Shown here: one piece after another, positions 35,968 through 44,300 of the stretch
How positions within the stretch are numbered: position 1 is the stretch's first letter
Layout: the number at the start of each line of letters is the position of its first letter
From: Methylobacter sp.
Lineage (GTDB): Bacteria > Pseudomonadota > Gammaproteobacteria > Methylococcales > Methylomonadaceae
Reading direction: 5' to 3'
DNA: 64,000 nucleotides
Assembly (NCBI GenBank): GCA_030679035.1
Contig: JAUXTH010000116.1
Location: 19,729 to 83,728 of the forward strand
The notes under the pieces: generated by a model
What the model saw: the letters and a program-made list of their open reading frames with translations, nothing else
Told to the model about the DNA's origin: nothing
Database searches by the model: none
Program-made: the position numbers and the translations under genes

Positions 35968-37761
35968 GTGAGACAGTTTATTCGTGGTATCGCAGAAAAC
36001 AATCATTATCAGGCAACGCATTTGTTGCAAATTCTAAGGCAAATCCAATCCCGTTATCATTATATCCCGGAACCAGCAATAGAGCAGCTGTCCGAGTTGC
36101 TAAGCATTCCCCGGCCGCAAATCATCAGCGTCATTGAATTCTACAGTTTTTTCCATCTGATCCCCAGAGGCCAATATGAGCTGTTGATCAGCGATTCCAT
36201 CACCGATCATATGCTGGGCAAGAAAAGCCTGCTTGATTATCTGGCGAATAAGCTGGGTGTTGCGGTTGGCGAAGTCAGGGAAGATGGAGTGGTCAGCCTG
36301 GATAACACGTCATGTACTGGCATGTGCGATCAAGGGCCCGCCGGTTTGGTAAACGGCTATGCATTGACCCGGCTGGATCATTCCACAATTGATAAAATCG
36401 CAGCGTTGATTAATCAACAAAAACCGCTGGACGAATGGCCGAACGAGTTATTTCAGGTCGATGATAATATCTACAAATCCGGTTTATTGCTGGACCAGCA
36501 GATTGAGCAAGGCGCGGCGCTTAAATCGGCCTTTAAACGGGGACTCAAGGAAACGCTGAAAGAAATTGACTACTCGGGTTTGCGGGGTCGTGGCGGAGCC
36601 GGATTTAAAACGGCGATCAAGTGGCAATTTTGTTCTGAAGAACAACAGTCTGTGCGTTACGTGGTGTGTAATGCCGATGAGGGCGAGCCCGGTACGTTTA
36701 AGGATAGGGTGCTGTTGAATTCTTATGCGGACCAGGTTTTTGAAGGCATGACCGTGTGCGCCGCGATTATCGGCGCTAAGCAGGGCTTTTTATATTTGCG
36801 CGGCGAGTATTTGCATCTACAAGATAAGCTGCAAAGCATTTTGGATCAGCGCCGTCAAAATGGTTTGCTGGGTAACAATATTTTGGGCGCAGGCTTGGAT
36901 TTCGATATTGAAATCTGTCTGGGTGCAGGCGCTTATATTTGCGGTGAAGAATCCGCGTTGATCGAATCGCTGGAAGGCAAAGCCGGTATTCCGCGCAACC
37001 GTCCGCCTTATCCCGTCACGCAGGGCTATTTGGGCAAACCGACCGTAGTCAATAATGTGGAAACATTCCTGGCTGCTGCCGGTATTGCAGTCAATGGCGG
37101 TGACTGGTTTGCCAATATCGGCACCGAAAAATCAAAAGGCACCAAGATACTCAGTATCAGCGGTGATTGTGCGCATCCCGGCATCTATGAATATCCGTTC
37201 GGCACGACAATTCAGACTATTCTAAATGACTGCGGCGCGGACGATGTGTTGGGTGTCCAGGTAGGCGGGCCGTCGGGAACTTTTATTTCCAATCAGGAAT
37301 TCGACCGCAAACTGGCTTTTGAGGATTTGGCTACCGGCGGATCATTCATTATTTTCAACTCCAGTCGTAACATTCTCGACATGGTTCATAACTTTACGCA
37401 TTTTTTCGCCCATGAAAGCTGTGGATTTTGTACGCCATGCCGGGTAGGCACTTCGTTGTTGCAAAAGCAGATCGATAAGATTGTCGAAGGTCACGGCTCG
37501 GCGGGCGATGTGGTTGCGTTGGAAGAATTGTGTCAGCTGGTCAAAAACTATAGCCATTGTGGCTTGGGCCAAACTGCTGCGAATCCGATATTAACAACGC
37601 TGGAACGCTACCCCGATTTGTACCAAGACCGACTAAAAGAAATCAGTTATGAACCGGGATTCGATTTGGATGGTGCGCTGGAAACAGCGCGGCGCATGGC
37701 GAATCGGGATGATGCCGGAGCGCATTTGGCCCAGACTCAGATGGAGAGCGAACATGAGTAA
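35968..37761 (+). CDS. hoxF: NAD-linked NiFe hydrogenase diaphorase subunit HoxF (NuoE-NuoF-like fusion)
   Basis: 597 residues from GTG 35968, with GGGAG 7 nt upstream. Residues 1-150 resemble NuoE/HoxE thioredoxin-like [2Fe-2S] domain but keep only CTGMC (Cys116, Cys120); the first Cys pair is replaced by ISDSITDH near 74-81. Residues from about 190 are NuoF-like: GLRGRGGAGFKTAIKW for FMN/NAD(H), GEPGTFKDR, GAGAYICGEESALIESLEG, and CGFCTPC near 485 with a later CGLG Cys for a [4Fe-4S] cluster. It oxidises or reduces NAD(H) in the bidirectional soluble hydrogenase. First gene of the hox operon. Confidence 0.94.
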   Translation: MRQFIRGIAENNHYQATHLLQILRQIQSRYHYIPEPAIEQLSELLSIPRPQIISVIEFYSFFHLIPRGQYELLISDSITDHMLGKKSLLDYLANKLGVAVGEVREDGVVSLDNTSCTGMCDQGPAGLVNGYALTRLDHSTIDKIAALINQQKPLDEWPNELFQVDDNIYKSGLLLDQQIEQGAALKSAFKRGLKETLKEIDYSGLRGRGGAGFKTAIKWQFCSEEQQSVRYVVCNADEGEPGTFKDRVLLNSYADQVFEGMTVCAAIIGAKQGFLYLRGEYLHLQDKLQSILDQRRQNGLLGNNILGAGLDFDIEICLGAGAYICGEESALIESLEGKAGIPRNRPPYPVTQGYLGKPTVVNNVETFLAAAGIAVNGGDWFANIGTEKSKGTKILSISGDCAHPGIYEYPFGTTIQTILNDCGADDVLGVQVGGPSGTFISNQEFDRKLAFEDLATGGSFIIFNSSRNILDMVHNFTHFFAHESCGFCTPCRVGTSLLQKQIDKIVEGHGSAGDVVALEELCQLVKNYSHCGLGQTAANPILTTLERYPDLYQDRLKEISYEPGFDLDGALETARRMANRDDAGAHLAQTQMESEHE

Positions 37762-38473
37762 AACAATTACTATCGATGGCAAAACCATCCCTTTTGAAGA
37801 CGGCCAGACCATTATGGATGCCGCGATGGCGGCAGGTGTCTACATCCCGCACTTATGTCATCAACCGGAATTTACTCCGCATGGCAGCTGCAAGCTATGC
37901 ACGGTCAAAGTCAACGGGCGCAACTGTTCTGCCTGTACCTACCCGGCAATGGACGGTCAGGACGTGCTTAATGAGACCGAAGAGTTGATTGAAGACCGGA
38001 AGAGAATCACCCAGATGCTATTTGTGGAAGGTAATCATTTTTGCCCGTCCTGCGAAAAAACCGGTAACTGCCAGCTGCAAGCCGTTGCTTATCATTTGAA
38101 CATGCTCGACAACCATTTTCCGCTGTTTTACCCGGATCGGGAAGTGGACGCCTCTCACCCCGAAGTGATGATCGACCATAACCGCTGCATTTTCTGCACG
38201 CTGTGCGTCCGCGCAAGTCACGAAAAAGACGGTAAAGACGTGTTTGCAATCAGCGGGCGCGGTATTCACAAACATTTGATCGTCAATGCCGAAAGCGGCT
38301 TGCTGAAAGATACCGACGTGGCAGCGACGGATCACGCGGCGCACATTTGCCCTACCGGCGCAATTCTGATCAAGCGCACCGGTTACCAAGTGCCGATCGG
38401 CCAGCGCATTTACGATCATCAACAAATCGATCAAGTAAGTTTAGCCACGGAGCATCCTAAGCATGGCGAATAA
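37754..38473 (+). CDS. hoxU: hydrogenase electron-transfer subunit HoxU
   Basis: 239 residues from ATG 37754, overlapping hoxF by 8 nt. Like the N-terminal part of NuoG: a plant-type [2Fe-2S] site with HLCHQPEFTPHGSCKLC and CSACTYP, a His/Cys site with HFCPSCEKTGNCQLQ, and ferredoxin-like [4Fe-4S] clusters with CIFCTLCVRAS and HICPTGA. It wires electrons between HoxF and HoxY. The call follows from sequence and operon position. Confidence 0.94.
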   Translation: MSKTITIDGKTIPFEDGQTIMDAAMAAGVYIPHLCHQPEFTPHGSCKLCTVKVNGRNCSACTYPAMDGQDVLNETEELIEDRKRITQMLFVEGNHFCPSCEKTGNCQLQAVAYHLNMLDNHFPLFYPDREVDASHPEVMIDHNRCIFCTLCVRASHEKDGKDVFAISGRGIHKHLIVNAESGLLKDTDVAATDHAAHICPTGAILIKRTGYQVPIGQRIYDHQQIDQVSLATEHPKHGE

Positions 38474-39002
38474 AATTAGAGTAGCGACAACATCGCTGGC
38501 AGGCTGCTTCGGCTGTCACATGTCTTTTCTGGATATAGACGAACGGATGCTGCAACTGGCCGAAGTCGTGGAGTTCGATCGCTCACCGATTACCGACATA
38601 GAGCATTGCACCAACTGCGATATAGGCCTGATTGAAGGCGGCGTGTGCAATTCCGAAAACGTGCATGTGCTTAGGGAGTTTCGCAACAACTGCAAAATCC
38701 TGGTTGCGGTCGGCGCCTGCGCGATTAACGGCGGACTGCCCGCGATGCGCAACCATATTCCTCTAGAAGAATGCCTGAACGAGGCTTATCTGGACGGTAT
38801 CGGCGTGGAAAACCCGAAGATCCCCAGCGATATAGAATTACCGTTGCTGTTGGACCAAGTGCATCCGATTCATGAAATCGTCAAAATCGATTATTACTTG
38901 CCCGGCTGTCCGCCGTCGGCGGACGTGTTCTGGAAATTCCTGACCGATTTGATCGAAGGGCGTGAACCTTCATTACCTTATGAGTTGGTTCATTACGATT
39001 GA
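38463..39002 (+). CDS. hoxY: NiFe hydrogenase small subunit HoxY
   Basis: 179 residues, the short small-subunit type of group 3d enzymes with no twin-arginine signal, so cytoplasmic. Ligands for the single proximal [4Fe-4S] cluster: CFGC (Cys15, Cys18), VGAC (Cys86) and PGCPPSAD (near 151). It overlaps hoxU by 11 nt. Directly downstream, instead of hoxH, comes a toxin-antitoxin pair. Confidence 0.95.
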   Translation: MANKIRVATTSLAGCFGCHMSFLDIDERMLQLAEVVEFDRSPITDIEHCTNCDIGLIEGGVCNSENVHVLREFRNNCKILVAVGACAINGGLPAMRNHIPLEECLNEAYLDGIGVENPKIPSDIELPLLLDQVHPIHEIVKIDYYLPGCPPSADVFWKFLTDLIEGREPSLPYELVHYD

Positions 39003-39029
39003 GTGACTTCAATAACTGAGAGGAAAACC

Positions 39030-39263
39030 ATGTACACGGTTTATAAAATCAATGCCGATGAGTTAAACGAAAATTTTATCGCATCCATCAAGGCGCAGTT
39101 TCAACACAAAGATATTGAGATTGCCATTTGCGAAACGGCGCAAGCTGAACAGGATGAAACCGATTATTTATTGAGCGATCCCGCTAATAAAGCGCGTCTA
39201 TTAGGAGCGATAGACAATGTAAAAAAGGGTAAATTGGTAACTGCCCATTTAAACGATCTGTAA
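39030..39263 (+). CDS. putative antitoxin of a YoeB-type toxin-antitoxin pair
   Basis: 77 residues from ATG 39030, with GAGAGGAAAA as ribosome site (an in-frame GTG-free extension to 39003 is open but less likely). Acidic helical protein MYTVYKINADELNENF..., with a C-terminal LLGAIDNVKKGKLVTAHLND typical of short antitoxins that pair with YoeB/Txe. It does not show the usual YefM/Phd N-terminus, so it belongs to a different antitoxin group. The stop overlaps the toxin start by one base. Lies inside the hox operon, 27 nt after hoxY. Confidence 0.75.
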   Translation: MYTVYKINADELNENFIASIKAQFQHKDIEIAICETAQAEQDETDYLLSDPANKARLLGAIDNVKKGKLVTAHLNDL

Positions 39264-39523
39264 TGAATATTGCTTTTGAACAAGATGCTTTTGAGGATTT
39301 TACTAGCTGGGCAAGCGAGGATAAAAAACTCTATAAACGTCTTGTTAGCCTGATTAAAGAAACTACGCGAAATCCATATACAGGCTTGGGAAAACCTGAA
39401 GCCTTAAAGCATGAGTTACAAGGTTATTGGTCGCGCCGCATTAATGATGAGCATCGCTTGGTGTATAAAGTTGAAGCCGATAGACTGATTGTTATTAGCT
39501 GTAAGTATCATTATAAAAAATAA
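39263..39523 (+). CDS. yoeB: YoeB/Txe family mRNA interferase toxin
   Basis: 86 residues. RelE-fold ribosome-dependent RNase: the catalytic residues known for E. coli YoeB are at identical positions, Glu46 in GKPEALKHEL, Arg65 in DEHRLVYKV, and His83-Tyr84 at the end of CKYHYKK; YWSRRI is also conserved. It cleaves mRNA at the ribosomal A site when freed from antitoxin. It ends 17 nt before hoxH, on the same strand as the hydrogenase genes. Confidence 0.93.
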   Translation: MNIAFEQDAFEDFTSWASEDKKLYKRLVSLIKETTRNPYTGLGKPEALKHELQGYWSRRINDEHRLVYKVEADRLIVISCKYHYKK

Positions 39524-39540
39524 CAAATACGAGAATTATT

Positions 39541-41040
39541 ATGTACGAACATTTAGAAACAGCTGAAAACCGGGACAGTTTAAAACGCGTTGTCGTCGAT
39601 CCGGTTTCGCGTGTTGAAGGGCACGGCAAAGTCACTTTATTGTTGGATGCGGATAATAAAGTCCAGCAAGCTAGGTTGCATATCGTTGAATTTCGAGGCT
39701 TCGAACGATTCATTCAAGGCAGGCCGTATTGGGAGTTGCCGGTTTTAGTGCAGCGGTTATGCGGCATCTGTCCGGTCAGTCATCATCTGGCCGCTGCCAA
39801 AGCCATCGACCAACTGGTCGGTATCGATCCTGAAAACCTGCCTGTTTCGGCCGACAAATTAAGGCGTCTGCTGCATTTCGGGCAAGTGCTGCAATCCCAC
39901 GCCCTGCATTTCTTTCATTTATCCAGCCCGGATTTGCTGTTCGGCTTTGAGAGCGACATCAGCAAGCGTTCGGTTATCGCGGTATTGGCTGAGTATCCAG
40001 AAATCGGCGTACAGGGCGTAAAACTGCGCAAATACGGCCAGGAAGTCATTCGCATGGTGTCGGGCAAACGTATTCACGGCACCGGCGCGATTGCAGGCGG
40101 CATGAATAAATCGTTGAGCAAAGCCGAACGCGACTATCTGCTGGAAGATATCGACCAGATGATAACCTGGGCGGAAGGTTCGGTTGCGCTGATAAAAAAA
40201 GTGCATTGCTCCAATCTGCCTTATTACGATGAGTTTGCCACTATACGTACCAATTATTTGGGATTGACCAAACCGGACGGCGCACTGGAGCTTTATCACG
40301 GCGGTATCCGCGCCAAGAATGAGCACGGCGAAACCCTTATGGATCACATCGATTATTGCAAATATAACGATTATATCCATGAAGAAGTTCGCTCATGGAC
40401 GTATATGAAGTTTCCGTACCTGCTGTCACTGGGGCAGGAACAAGGCTGGTATCGGGTCGGGCCGTTGGCGCGGGTCAATAACTGCGACTACATCGACACC
40501 CCGTTGGCGGAAGCCGCTCGTGTCGAGTTTAAAGCGCACAGCAGCGAAGCGATGGTGCATAGCACCCTGGCGTTTCACTGGGCGCGCTTGATTGAAGTCC
40601 TGCATTGCGCCGAAAGCATTAAAGAGCTGCTCAACGACCCCGACATCATGGGTCATGATTTGGTGGCGCAAGGCGAAAAGCGTTATGAAGGCATAGGTGT
40701 GATTGAAGCGCCGCGCGGCACCTTGTTTCATCACTATCAAGTCGATGAAAACGACATCGTCACCAAAGCCAACCTGATCGTTTCGACCACCAGCAATAAC
40801 ATGGCGATGAATGAATCGGTGCGGCAAGTGGCGGCAGAATATCTATCAGGCCGGGAACTGACCGAACCCTTGTTGAACAACCTGGAGGTGGCGATACGCG
40901 CTTACGATCCTTGTTTGTCCTGCGCGACCCATGCGGTAGGCAAAATGCCGCTGCAACTTGAGCTGGTTGATGCCGAAGGCAAGCTGATCGATAAGCTTAT
41001 CAAACACGGCGACGGTCAAATCGAGCGGGATAATGCCTAA
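39541..41040 (+). CDS. hoxH: NiFe hydrogenase large subunit HoxH (group 3d)
   Basis: 499 residues. Ni-Fe ligands: L1 motif RLCGICPVSHH (Cys74, Cys77) and L2 motif DPCLSCATH (Cys458, Cys461, His464). The 35 residues after His464 (starting AVGKMPLQLEL) form the C-terminal extension removed by the endopeptidase HoxW, whose gene follows and overlaps by 8 nt. Forms the H2-activating dimer with HoxY in the cytoplasm. Separated from hoxY by the toxin-antitoxin pair but in the same orientation. Confidence 0.97.
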   Translation: MYEHLETAENRDSLKRVVVDPVSRVEGHGKVTLLLDADNKVQQARLHIVEFRGFERFIQGRPYWELPVLVQRLCGICPVSHHLAAAKAIDQLVGIDPENLPVSADKLRRLLHFGQVLQSHALHFFHLSSPDLLFGFESDISKRSVIAVLAEYPEIGVQGVKLRKYGQEVIRMVSGKRIHGTGAIAGGMNKSLSKAERDYLLEDIDQMITWAEGSVALIKKVHCSNLPYYDEFATIRTNYLGLTKPDGALELYHGGIRAKNEHGETLMDHIDYCKYNDYIHEEVRSWTYMKFPYLLSLGQEQGWYRVGPLARVNNCDYIDTPLAEAARVEFKAHSSEAMVHSTLAFHWARLIEVLHCAESIKELLNDPDIMGHDLVAQGEKRYEGIGVIEAPRGTLFHHYQVDENDIVTKANLIVSTTSNNMAMNESVRQVAAEYLSGRELTEPLLNNLEVAIRAYDPCLSCATHAVGKMPLQLELVDAEGKLIDKLIKHGDGQIERDNA

Positions 41041-41533
41041 ACCGGTCTTGCTGTTCGGTTACGGCAATCTCAGTCGCGGCGACGATGCGCTGGGGCCGTT
41101 GCTGCTCGAATACGCCGAAACTCATTGCGACTTGGATGATATTGAAATACTGACTGACTTCCAGTTGCAAATCGAACATGCGCTGGATCTGGAAAACAGG
41201 CGGCTGGTGTTGTTTGTTGATGCGTCTGTAGCCTGCGTCAATGCGTTTGATTTTGCGGTGCTTGAACCTGCCAGGGATAAAAGCTATACGACTCACGCGA
41301 TGAGCCCTGCGGCGGTTTTGGATGTGTATCAATCGATCAAAAAGCAAACGCCGCCGCCGTGTTTTTTGCTGAGCATCAAAGCCGAGAAATTCGAATTGGG
41401 CGATGGTTTAAGCGCGAATGCCGAAACTAATTTAGTTGAAGCATGTTCGTTTGCAGGACGCTTGTTAAGCAATCCCGAACTTGATTTCTGGCTGAAACAG
41501 GTAAATGCCGCCGAGTCATGCCTGCTAACGTAA
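41033..41533 (+). CDS. hoxW: hydrogenase maturation endopeptidase HoxW
   Basis: 166 residues of the HycI/HoxW protease family: FGYGNLSRGDDALGPLLLEY (the GxGNxxRxDD motif with the Ni-sensing Asp/Glu), FVDASVA with a second metal ligand Asp, and THAMSPAAVLDVY with the His. It removes the HoxH C-terminal tail after nickel insertion. Overlap with hoxH supports the pairing. Confidence 0.93.
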   Translation: MPKPVLLFGYGNLSRGDDALGPLLLEYAETHCDLDDIEILTDFQLQIEHALDLENRRLVLFVDASVACVNAFDFAVLEPARDKSYTTHAMSPAAVLDVYQSIKKQTPPPCFLLSIKAEKFELGDGLSANAETNLVEACSFAGRLLSNPELDFWLKQVNAAESCLLT

Positions 41534-41538
41534 ACTTT

Positions 41539-41621
41539 GTAGGAGCGGGCCATGCCCGCGATATTTTGGCTACAATTATTCACATTTACGCGCCCCGGTC
41601 GCGGGCATGGCCCGCTCCTAC
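41539..41621. repeat. perfect 23-bp inverted repeat (GTAGGAGCGGGCCATGCCCG type)
   Basis: Left arm 41539-41561 and right arm 41599-41621 are perfect reverse complements, and each arm itself contains the palindrome CGGGCCATGCCCG. REP/BIME-like element between hoxW and hypA. Confidence 0.9.
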
Positions 41622-41650
41622 GAGGTTATTGGCTTTAAGTCGACAGCATT

Positions 41651-41676
41651 GCATGGCACAGGGATAGCCATGCATG
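41651..41676. repeat. palindromic repeat overlapping the hypA start codon
   Basis: GCATGGCACAGGGATAGCCA then TGCATG. It is nearly the reverse complement of 11399-11422 and includes both the probable ribosome site (AGGGAT) and the ATG of hypA. Confidence 0.55.
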
Positions 41677-42011
41677 AGCTCTCCCTCCTTGAAAACGTCA
41701 GGGAAATCCTGGAAAACCATGCCCTGAGCCAGAACTTCAACAAGGTCACCCAAGTGACCCTGGAAATCGGCAAGCTTTCCAGCGTGGAGCCGGATGCGTT
41801 GCGCTTCGGTTTCGACGTGGTGATGAAAGATTCATTGGCAGAAAATGCCGAATTGATAATTTCCGATATAGCGGGATTGGGGGTTTGCCGGCAATGTGGG
41901 CTACAATTCGAATTGGAAACTTCGCATGATCCTTGTCCCCATTGCGCCAGCCCTTTTGTTAAAATCATTCAGGGCGCGGAAATGAAAATTAAAGACTTGA
42001 TTGTTATCTAA
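41670..42011 (+). CDS. hypA: hydrogenase nickel incorporation protein HypA
   Basis: 113 residues starting MHELSLLENV; the N-terminal Met-His-Glu is the nickel site, so ATG 41670 must be the start although the frame is open earlier. Zinc site CRQCG...CPHC near residues 73-93. It delivers Ni with HypB to the hydrogenase large subunit. Other maturation genes (hypC-F) are not in the window. Confidence 0.96.
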   Translation: MHELSLLENVREILENHALSQNFNKVTQVTLEIGKLSSVEPDALRFGFDVVMKDSLAENAELIISDIAGLGVCRQCGLQFELETSHDPCPHCASPFVKIIQGAEMKIKDLIVI

Positions 42012-42095
42012 GCAAGCAAAAGAGTTTTTACCACGAAGAGCATGAAGCTGTAGGGATAGCAACGTGCATCCCATACCCATCAACTTAAGACATTT

Positions 42096-42157
42096 CACCA
42101 CGAAGGCACGAAGAACAACCAAAGTAAAAGTTTCGTGCTCTTCGTACCTTCGTGGTG
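42096..42157. repeat. inverted repeat (CACCACGAAGGCACGAAG type)
   Basis: Left arm CACCACGAAGGCACGAAGA at 42096 and right arm CTTCGTACCTTCGTGGTG ending 42157. It lies between hypA and hypB. An extra unpaired ACCACGAAGAGCATGAAG fragment precedes it at about 42031. Confidence 0.8.
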
Positions 42158-42195
42158 ATTTAAAAAAATACTTACACTCTTACAGGTCACTATTT

Positions 42196-42969
42196 ATGTG
42201 CGGAATATGCGGTTGCAGCCAACCCGGCAAAATTAACAAACTCCAGCCTGTAAGCGGGCGAGTTCATCAGCATGACCACGATCACGATCACGGTCATCAC
42301 CATCACGACGCAGAGCGGCTGATTAAAGTCGAGCAAGACTTGCTCAGTAAAAACAATGCCTACGCGGGGCAAAACAGGACGTATTTTCAGCAGCACAATA
42401 TTTTTACGTTGAATCTGGTTTCCAGCCCCGGTGCAGGAAAAACCACGTTGCTGGTTGAAACCATTAAAGTCTTAAAAGACCGCTTTCCTATCGCCGTCAT
42501 CGAAGGCGATCAGCAAACCGAGCATGATGCGGATCGAATCAGGGCCACCGGTGTGCCCGCGTTGCAAATCAACACCGGCCGGGCCTGTCATCTCGATGCG
42601 CACGGCATCGGTCATGCAATCCAGGAGCTGGGCGTACAAGCCAACAGCCTGCTGGCTATAGAAAATGTCGGCAACCTGGTCTGCCCGTCTTCATTCGATT
42701 TGGGCGAAGCGCATAAAGTCGTGGTGTTGTCAGTGACCGAAGGCGACGATAAGCCGCTCAAATATCCGGACATGTTTCATGCGGCAGACTTGATGATCAT
42801 CAATAAAACCGACTTGCTGCCTTATGTCGATTTTGATGTGGAGCGTTGTATTAATTACGCCCGGCAGGTCAACCCCGACATACAGATCATTCAGTTGTCA
42901 TCGACCAAGGGCGATAATTTTTCAGCTTGGACAGATTGGCTAGCCGGGCATGTTAAGCTGGAAGCTTAA
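42196..42969 (+). CDS. hypB: hydrogenase nickel incorporation GTPase HypB
   Basis: 257 residues from ATG 42196. The N-terminal MCGICGC is the high-affinity nickel CxxCGC site, followed by a His-rich stretch (residues 24-38, alternating Asp/His then HHHH) for nickel storage. SIMIBI GTPase: Walker A SSPGAGKTTLLVE near 75, EGDQQTEHDADRI, IENVGNLVCPSSFDLGE and INKTDLLPYV. Both a storage region and the CxxCGC motif are present, which not all HypB have. The usable start excludes an upstream in-frame extension through the repeat. Confidence 0.96.
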   Translation: MCGICGCSQPGKINKLQPVSGRVHQHDHDHDHGHHHHDAERLIKVEQDLLSKNNAYAGQNRTYFQQHNIFTLNLVSSPGAGKTTLLVETIKVLKDRFPIAVIEGDQQTEHDADRIRATGVPALQINTGRACHLDAHGIGHAIQELGVQANSLLAIENVGNLVCPSSFDLGEAHKVVVLSVTEGDDKPLKYPDMFHAADLMIINKTDLLPYVDFDVERCINYARQVNPDIQIIQLSSTKGDNFSAWTDWLAGHVKLEA

Positions 42970-42981
42970 GAGTTGTGCGGC

Positions 42982-44295
42982 TTAATTACAAACCCGCTTA
43001 ACCGGAAAATGGCAGCTAAACTGGCTGCCCTTGCCCAATTCGCTGGCGATGCTTAACTTGGCATCGTGCCGCATCAGTACATGTTTAACGATAGCCAAGC
43101 CTAGCCCTGTGCCTCCCACCTTCTTTTTGCGCTTGACCTCAGACCGGTAAAATCGTTCGGTAACGCGAGGAATATCGGCCGCAGCAATGCCTTCGCCCTG
43201 ATCTTCAACATCCAGCACGATGCTGTCGTTGGCTCGATACCAGCGCACTTTTACCACGGAATCTTCCGGCGAATATTTAAGCGCATTGCCCAGCAGGTTG
43301 GTGAAGGCGCTACGCAATTCCTGCTCTTCGCCAGTGATATGCACATCGGTTTCCAGACTCAATTCGATCCGGGCGGGAATGTTGCCAGCAAGAGGTAGGT
43401 CGGGAGCGGAAGCTTTGTTGTGCAAGGTCTCCGCTTCCTTGCAAATCTGGCTTAATAAAGCCGGGATATTAACGCACTCGGTTTTCTTCTGCTGGGTTTC
43501 CAGACGGGTCAGCAACAGCAAGTCGTCGACCAGGTGCTGCATGCGCTCGGTTTGCCCCTGCATTTGCTGGAACGAGGTGGTCAATAACGGTGATTCGCCG
43601 TCATCCATGTCCTGCAAGGTTTCCAGATAACCTTTCAATACGGTCAGAGGGGTTCTGAGTTCATGCGACACATTGGCCACAAAATCTTTGCGCATCCGTT
43701 CCATTTTTTTCAGCTGCGTCACGTCCTGGGCCAATAACAGGCGCAAGCCGGCGCCATAGGTGATAATTCGCACGGCCAGCGTGATGCGATGGTTGACCGG
43801 CGAAGGCAAGATGACGGGTTCGCTATAATTCCCCGATTTAAGATAGCGGATAAATTCAGGGAAACGAATCAGGTTGGGGATGCGCTGGCCTTTATCCGAT
43901 TGCTGCAAGCCGAAAACTTCCCTGGCCGCTTTATTCGCCCACTCAATCTCGTCATTGGAGCCCAAAACGACGGCGGCATCCGGTAACGCTTCGGTGGACT
44001 GGCGAAACTGGTCAACCATTTTGCCCAGTTTCTTTTTGCGTTTTTTTTCGTTCTTTTTGATGCGGTAAACATGGTAGTAAATTTCTTCCCAGACGCCTGA
44101 TGTCTTTGGATATTTAGCCCTGCCCCCGGTTCTTATCCATTTTTCAAAGCGGTTAATTTGGAACAGTTGGCGCATTAACATGCCCAGCGTCAACGCCAGC
44201 GTCAAGGGCATAAAAAGCCCGGTTAAGCCGCCCGCTATCGACACTGCTAAAAACAGCAGTAATCCGGTAATGATTTCTTTTTGCCAGACACCCAT
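42982..44295 (-). CDS. phoR: phosphate regulon sensor histidine kinase PhoR
   Basis: 437 residues. Two membrane segments within the first 45 residues, no large periplasmic domain, a PAS domain (about 95-195), HisKA with VSHELRTPLTVLKGYLE (His near 210) and a HATPase with NLLGNALKYS, DQGEGI and GGTGLGLAIVKH. This is the PhoR layout, sensing phosphate through Pst/PhoU and acting on PhoB. Between CKEAETLHNK and RIELSLETDVHI lies an atypical ASAPDLPLAGNIPA stretch whose DNA (about 43376-43416) shares AAGCTTCCGCTCC with the murF 3' repeat, so a small repeat insert is likely. Confidence 0.92.
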   Translation of the reverse strand: MGVWQKEIITGLLLFLAVSIAGGLTGLFMPLTLALTLGMLMRQLFQINRFEKWIRTGGRAKYPKTSGVWEEIYYHVYRIKKNEKKRKKKLGKMVDQFRQSTEALPDAAVVLGSNDEIEWANKAAREVFGLQQSDKGQRIPNLIRFPEFIRYLKSGNYSEPVILPSPVNHRITLAVRIITYGAGLRLLLAQDVTQLKKMERMRKDFVANVSHELRTPLTVLKGYLETLQDMDDGESPLLTTSFQQMQGQTERMQHLVDDLLLLTRLETQQKKTECVNIPALLSQICKEAETLHNKASAPDLPLAGNIPARIELSLETDVHITGEEQELRSAFTNLLGNALKYSPEDSVVKVRWYRANDSIVLDVEDQGEGIAAADIPRVTERFYRSEVKRKKKVGGTGLGLAIVKHVLMRHDAKLSIASELGKGSQFSCHFPVKRVCN

Positions 44296-44300
44296 AGCGG

